NCBI RefSeq assembly: GCF_019749295.1
Contig: NZ_JACWFG010000002.1
Coordinates: 351,020 to 415,019 of the forward strand
Source of the DNA: Neobacillus niacini
GTDB taxonomy: Bacteria; Bacillota; Bacilli; Bacillales; Cytobacillaceae
Reading direction: 5' to 3'
DNA: 64,000 nt
Shown here: piece by piece, positions 61,707-64,000 of the stretch
Position numbering within the stretch: the first letter of the stretch is position 1
Layout: every line of letters begins with the position of its first letter
Translations under genes and position numbers: made by a program
Notes under the pieces: generated by a model
What the model was told of the DNA's origin: nothing
What the model saw: the letters and a program-made list of their open reading frames with translations, nothing else
The model's database searches: none

Positions 61707-63437
61707 TTAGAGTGCCACCTCCTTACCCACTTGAGATTGATAGATTTCCTGATAAACCTTACAGTCTCTTACTAAATCCTCATGCTTTCCAATTCCAACA
61801 ATTTCACCATGATCCATAACAACAATTTTATCTGCATCCATAATCGAAGTAATCCGCTGGGCAATCAGAAGACACGTAAGTCCTTTTGCATATGTTTTCA
61901 ATCCATCCTTAATTCTTGTCTCCGTACTGACGTCCACCGCACTGGTACTGTCATCCAATATCAAGATTTCCGGATTCTTAATCAATGCCCTTGCTATCGA
62001 GATTCGCTGCTTTTGTCCGCCTGAAAAATTTACGCCGCCTTGACCAATCCTTGTTTGATACCCTTCCGGGGACGCCGCGATAAAGTCATGTGCACCAGCA
62101 ACGACTGCAGCTTTTTCAATTTCTTCTATCGATGCGTCTTCATTTCCCCATTTAATATTTTCCTCAACGCTGCCAGTAAAAAGAATCGTTTTTTGTGGAA
62201 CAAACGCTATTTTCTCCCTCAGCCTTTTAGGATCCACATGGTGAATGTCCTCACCGTCAACCTTTATACTTCCCGAACTCACGTCATAAAAGCGCGGTAT
62301 CAGACCTACAAGCGTACTTTTCCCCGAACCTGTTGAGCCAATAATTCCAACTGTCTCTCCCGGGAGGATACTAAGGTTAATATGTTTCAAAACAGGCTCA
62401 CCGCTTGTCCCTTCATATGAAAAGGAGACATCATGAAATACAATGCTGCCTTTCTCATCAGGGGCTTCGTTCACTTCATTTTTCCAAGTTAAGTCATCTT
62501 CTTTGGCAAAAACTTCACTAATCCTGACAGCAGAAGTTTTTGCACGGACAAACATATTAAATACCATCGAAATCATCATCAATGAAAACAAAATTTGAGT
62601 CATGTAGTTGATAAAAGCAATGATATGACCTACTTGAATATTGCCATTCGTCACACCAAAGCCGCCAATCCAAAGTACCGCTACAATTCCGAGGTTAACG
62701 GTAAGCATAATCGCTGGACTGAACACAGCCATTAACCTTACAGCAGAAATGGACTGCTTCTTAAATTCCTCATTGGCTGCATCAAATTTATCAACCTCAA
62801 CATCAAAAGTGTTGAACGCTTTGACAACACGGACGCCGGATAAATATTCGCGCATAACCCCATTGACACGATCAAGAGCCTTTTGTACCTTTGAAAACAT
62901 TGGAAACCCGAGTCTTAGGTTTAGAATAATAAAAATAGCTACAATCGGAACAACCACAATTAAAACTACTGATAGATGGAGATTTAACTTCGTCGCCATA
63001 ATTAAGGCGCCGATACCTAAGAGCGGAGATTTAACAAAGATCCGCATTAAACCATTCGCAAAAACCTGCACCTGTGTGACATCATTGGTCAGCCTGGTGA
63101 TTAGCGATGCACGTTCAAAAGTGTCTATATTCTTAAATGATAGGGTTTGAATTTTTTTATATAAATCAGACCTTAGCTCCGAACCAAAGCTTTGGGAAAC
63201 AATACTGGCAAGCACACTTCTTGTGGAAGCTGAAATTGCTCCAAAAAGCGTAATCAACAACATTAAACCGCCCATTTTAAGGACATAATTTAAGTCTCTG
63301 CCAGCTACACCTACATCAATAATTTTGGCCATGATGGTGGGCATTAGCAAATCACTAATGGTTTCAAAGGTTAAAAATAAAAGTGCTAAGCTAAAAGACT
63401 TCCAATACTTCTTTATGTATTTCACTAAAAACCCCAT
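61707..63437 (-). CDS. yfiB: heterodimeric ABC exporter subunit with degenerate catalytic residues
   Basis: A 576-residue half-transporter with six membrane segments and an ATPase domain. Walker A is GSTGSGKST and the signature FSGGQ, but Walker B reads LILDDSTSAVD, with Asp for the catalytic Glu, and the switch His is Gln (AQR). This is the degenerate-site partner of the next subunit, as in BmrCD, LmrCD and TM287/288. The ATG at 63437 (MGFLVKYIKKYW) follows a GGGGTGA/AGGAT region; an ATG eight codons earlier is less likely. Confidence 0.88.
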   Translation of the reverse strand: MGFLVKYIKKYWKSFSLALLFLTFETISDLLMPTIMAKIIDVGVAGRDLNYVLKMGGLMLLITLFGAISASTRSVLASIVSQSFGSELRSDLYKKIQTLSFKNIDTFERASLITRLTNDVTQVQVFANGLMRIFVKSPLLGIGALIMATKLNLHLSVVLIVVVPIVAIFIILNLRLGFPMFSKVQKALDRVNGVMREYLSGVRVVKAFNTFDVEVDKFDAANEEFKKQSISAVRLMAVFSPAIMLTVNLGIVAVLWIGGFGVTNGNIQVGHIIAFINYMTQILFSLMMISMVFNMFVRAKTSAVRISEVFAKEDDLTWKNEVNEAPDEKGSIVFHDVSFSYEGTSGEPVLKHINLSILPGETVGIIGSTGSGKSTLVGLIPRFYDVSSGSIKVDGEDIHHVDPKRLREKIAFVPQKTILFTGSVEENIKWGNEDASIEEIEKAAVVAGAHDFIAASPEGYQTRIGQGGVNFSGGQKQRISIARALIKNPEILILDDSTSAVDVSTETRIKDGLKTYAKGLTCLLIAQRITSIMDADKIVVMDHGEIVGIGKHEDLVRDCKVYQEIYQSQVGKEVAL

Positions 63438-63542
63438 GAATCCTATCACCCCAAACGTCATTTGGAAATCTTTTGAACATTATGATAAAGATATTATAGC
63501 AAAGAAAAGTATGAGTCCTATGAAAAGAACTCACACTTTTAC

Positions 63543-63890
63543 TTAATCTTCTACAGGACGAAATTCATGGACCCACACACGCATTTGTGGAAGCCACGGC
63601 ATTCCTGGATGGTAAGCAAGAATCGATTGCTTGTATTCCTCAACCGTAGCGTAGCCCTCGCGGCGTGCATCATCATCGGTTAATTCTCCTAAGCTTTGCG
63701 AATAAACATTCTCAACTACAAATTTCTTTCCTTCTAGGATCATGATTTCACCTGGATCCGCATATCTTCCATTTCTGCGGGTTGCAGTTTTCTCTCCTGC
63801 AAGTACTTTTTTCACATCTGCTTCTAGCGTAACTAATCTTTCAACTGAACATGTTTTTGGCGGCAGTGTAGTGTTTTCATTCTGTTGCAT
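63543..63890 (-). CDS. ASCH domain protein
   Basis: A 115-residue protein with the ASCH fold, an RNA-binding PUA-like beta barrel. Visible parts are VKKVLAGEKTATRRNGRYAD, the PGEIMILEGKKFVV strand pair, and LTDDDARREGYATVEEYK. AGGAGG lies about seven bases before the ATG. Such proteins are often N4-acetylcytidine amidohydrolases (YqfB) or RNA-binding regulators; no role is known here. The 110 bases from 63891 to the window end show no gene. Confidence 0.8.
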   Translation of the reverse strand: MQQNENTTLPPKTCSVERLVTLEADVKKVLAGEKTATRRNGRYADPGEIMILEGKKFVVENVYSQSLGELTDDDARREGYATVEEYKQSILAYHPGMPWLPQMRVWVHEFRPVED

Positions 63891-64000
63891 CTTGTAATCC
63901 TCCTATTTCCAATCGTGCTGTTATCTATTTTAACACTATCAACAGGTTATTAAAAACGTTGGTTACACATGATCTATAACCCATAATATGGACAGTTTAA

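Overview
The window reads as chromosome of an endospore-forming Bacillaceae (Bacillus/Neobacillus type). It carries spore genes (sspH, gerQ, rsfA, pbpG and a probable short acid-soluble spore protein), Gram-positive ribosome binding sites, bacillithiol, LipL and HemQ genes, CcpA, CodY and FNR-type sites, and a gene order close to the ywj-ywi-ywh-ywg-ywf-ywd block of Bacillus subtilis. A perfect parS site at 22612 fits an origin-proximal position. No rRNA, tRNA, transposase, prophage or CRISPR array was seen.

Layout. 1-3.6 kb: fatty-acid oxidation genes (thiolase, fadF) behind a promoter with a palindromic operator in its spacer. 3.7-22.5 kb: the conserved block clsB, uvsE, DUF4023, sspH, argS, ywiB, speB, speE, pbpG, ywhD, ywhC, ywhB, ywgA, ywfO, a DUF1450 gene, rsfA, lipL, pta, hemQ, gerQ, ywdK, ywdI. 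22.7-35.0 kb: a minus-strand accessory cluster for formate oxidation, fdhD-fdnG-fdnH-fdnI then fdhE-mobA-moeA-moeA/PBP-moaE-moaD-moeB. The catalytic subunit is read through an in-frame UGA as selenocysteine and has a recognisable SECIS hairpin. 35.5-37.7 kb: pdxK, yojF, bshB2. 38.0-45.7 kb: an FNR-type regulator diverging from a clade II nitrous oxide reductase operon (nosC, nosZ, nosB-like, nosD, nosY, nosF and an unusual lipoprotein in the place of nosL). 45.7-51.4 kb: assorted single genes. 51.6-53.5 kb: an orphan B12-binding radical SAM enzyme behind a Rex-type operator. 53.5-58.3 kb: a branched-chain amino-acid ABC importer with CodY-type boxes. 58.6-63.9 kb: niaP, a heterodimeric ABC exporter and an ASCH protein.

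How it fits together. Formate dehydrogenase would feed electrons from formate to menaquinone, and NosZ would spend electrons on reducing N2O to N2. Both clusters carry FNR-like half-sites near position -41.5 of a plausible promoter, and the regulator gene has the same geometry, so an oxygen-responsive, self-activating circuit is the simplest reading. The radical SAM gene may join this response through NADH sensing by Rex.

Intergenic DNA is unusually repeat-rich. There are three different short tandem arrays (9.6, 23.8 and 37.7 kb), three copies of a roughly 135-bp GC-rich palindromic element with covarying outer inverted repeats (11.0, 36.3 and 56.9 kb), and scattered GGTGCCTGTCACC palindromes. 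All calls come from reading the sequence; no database search was run. Family names and B. subtilis comparisons are from general knowledge.
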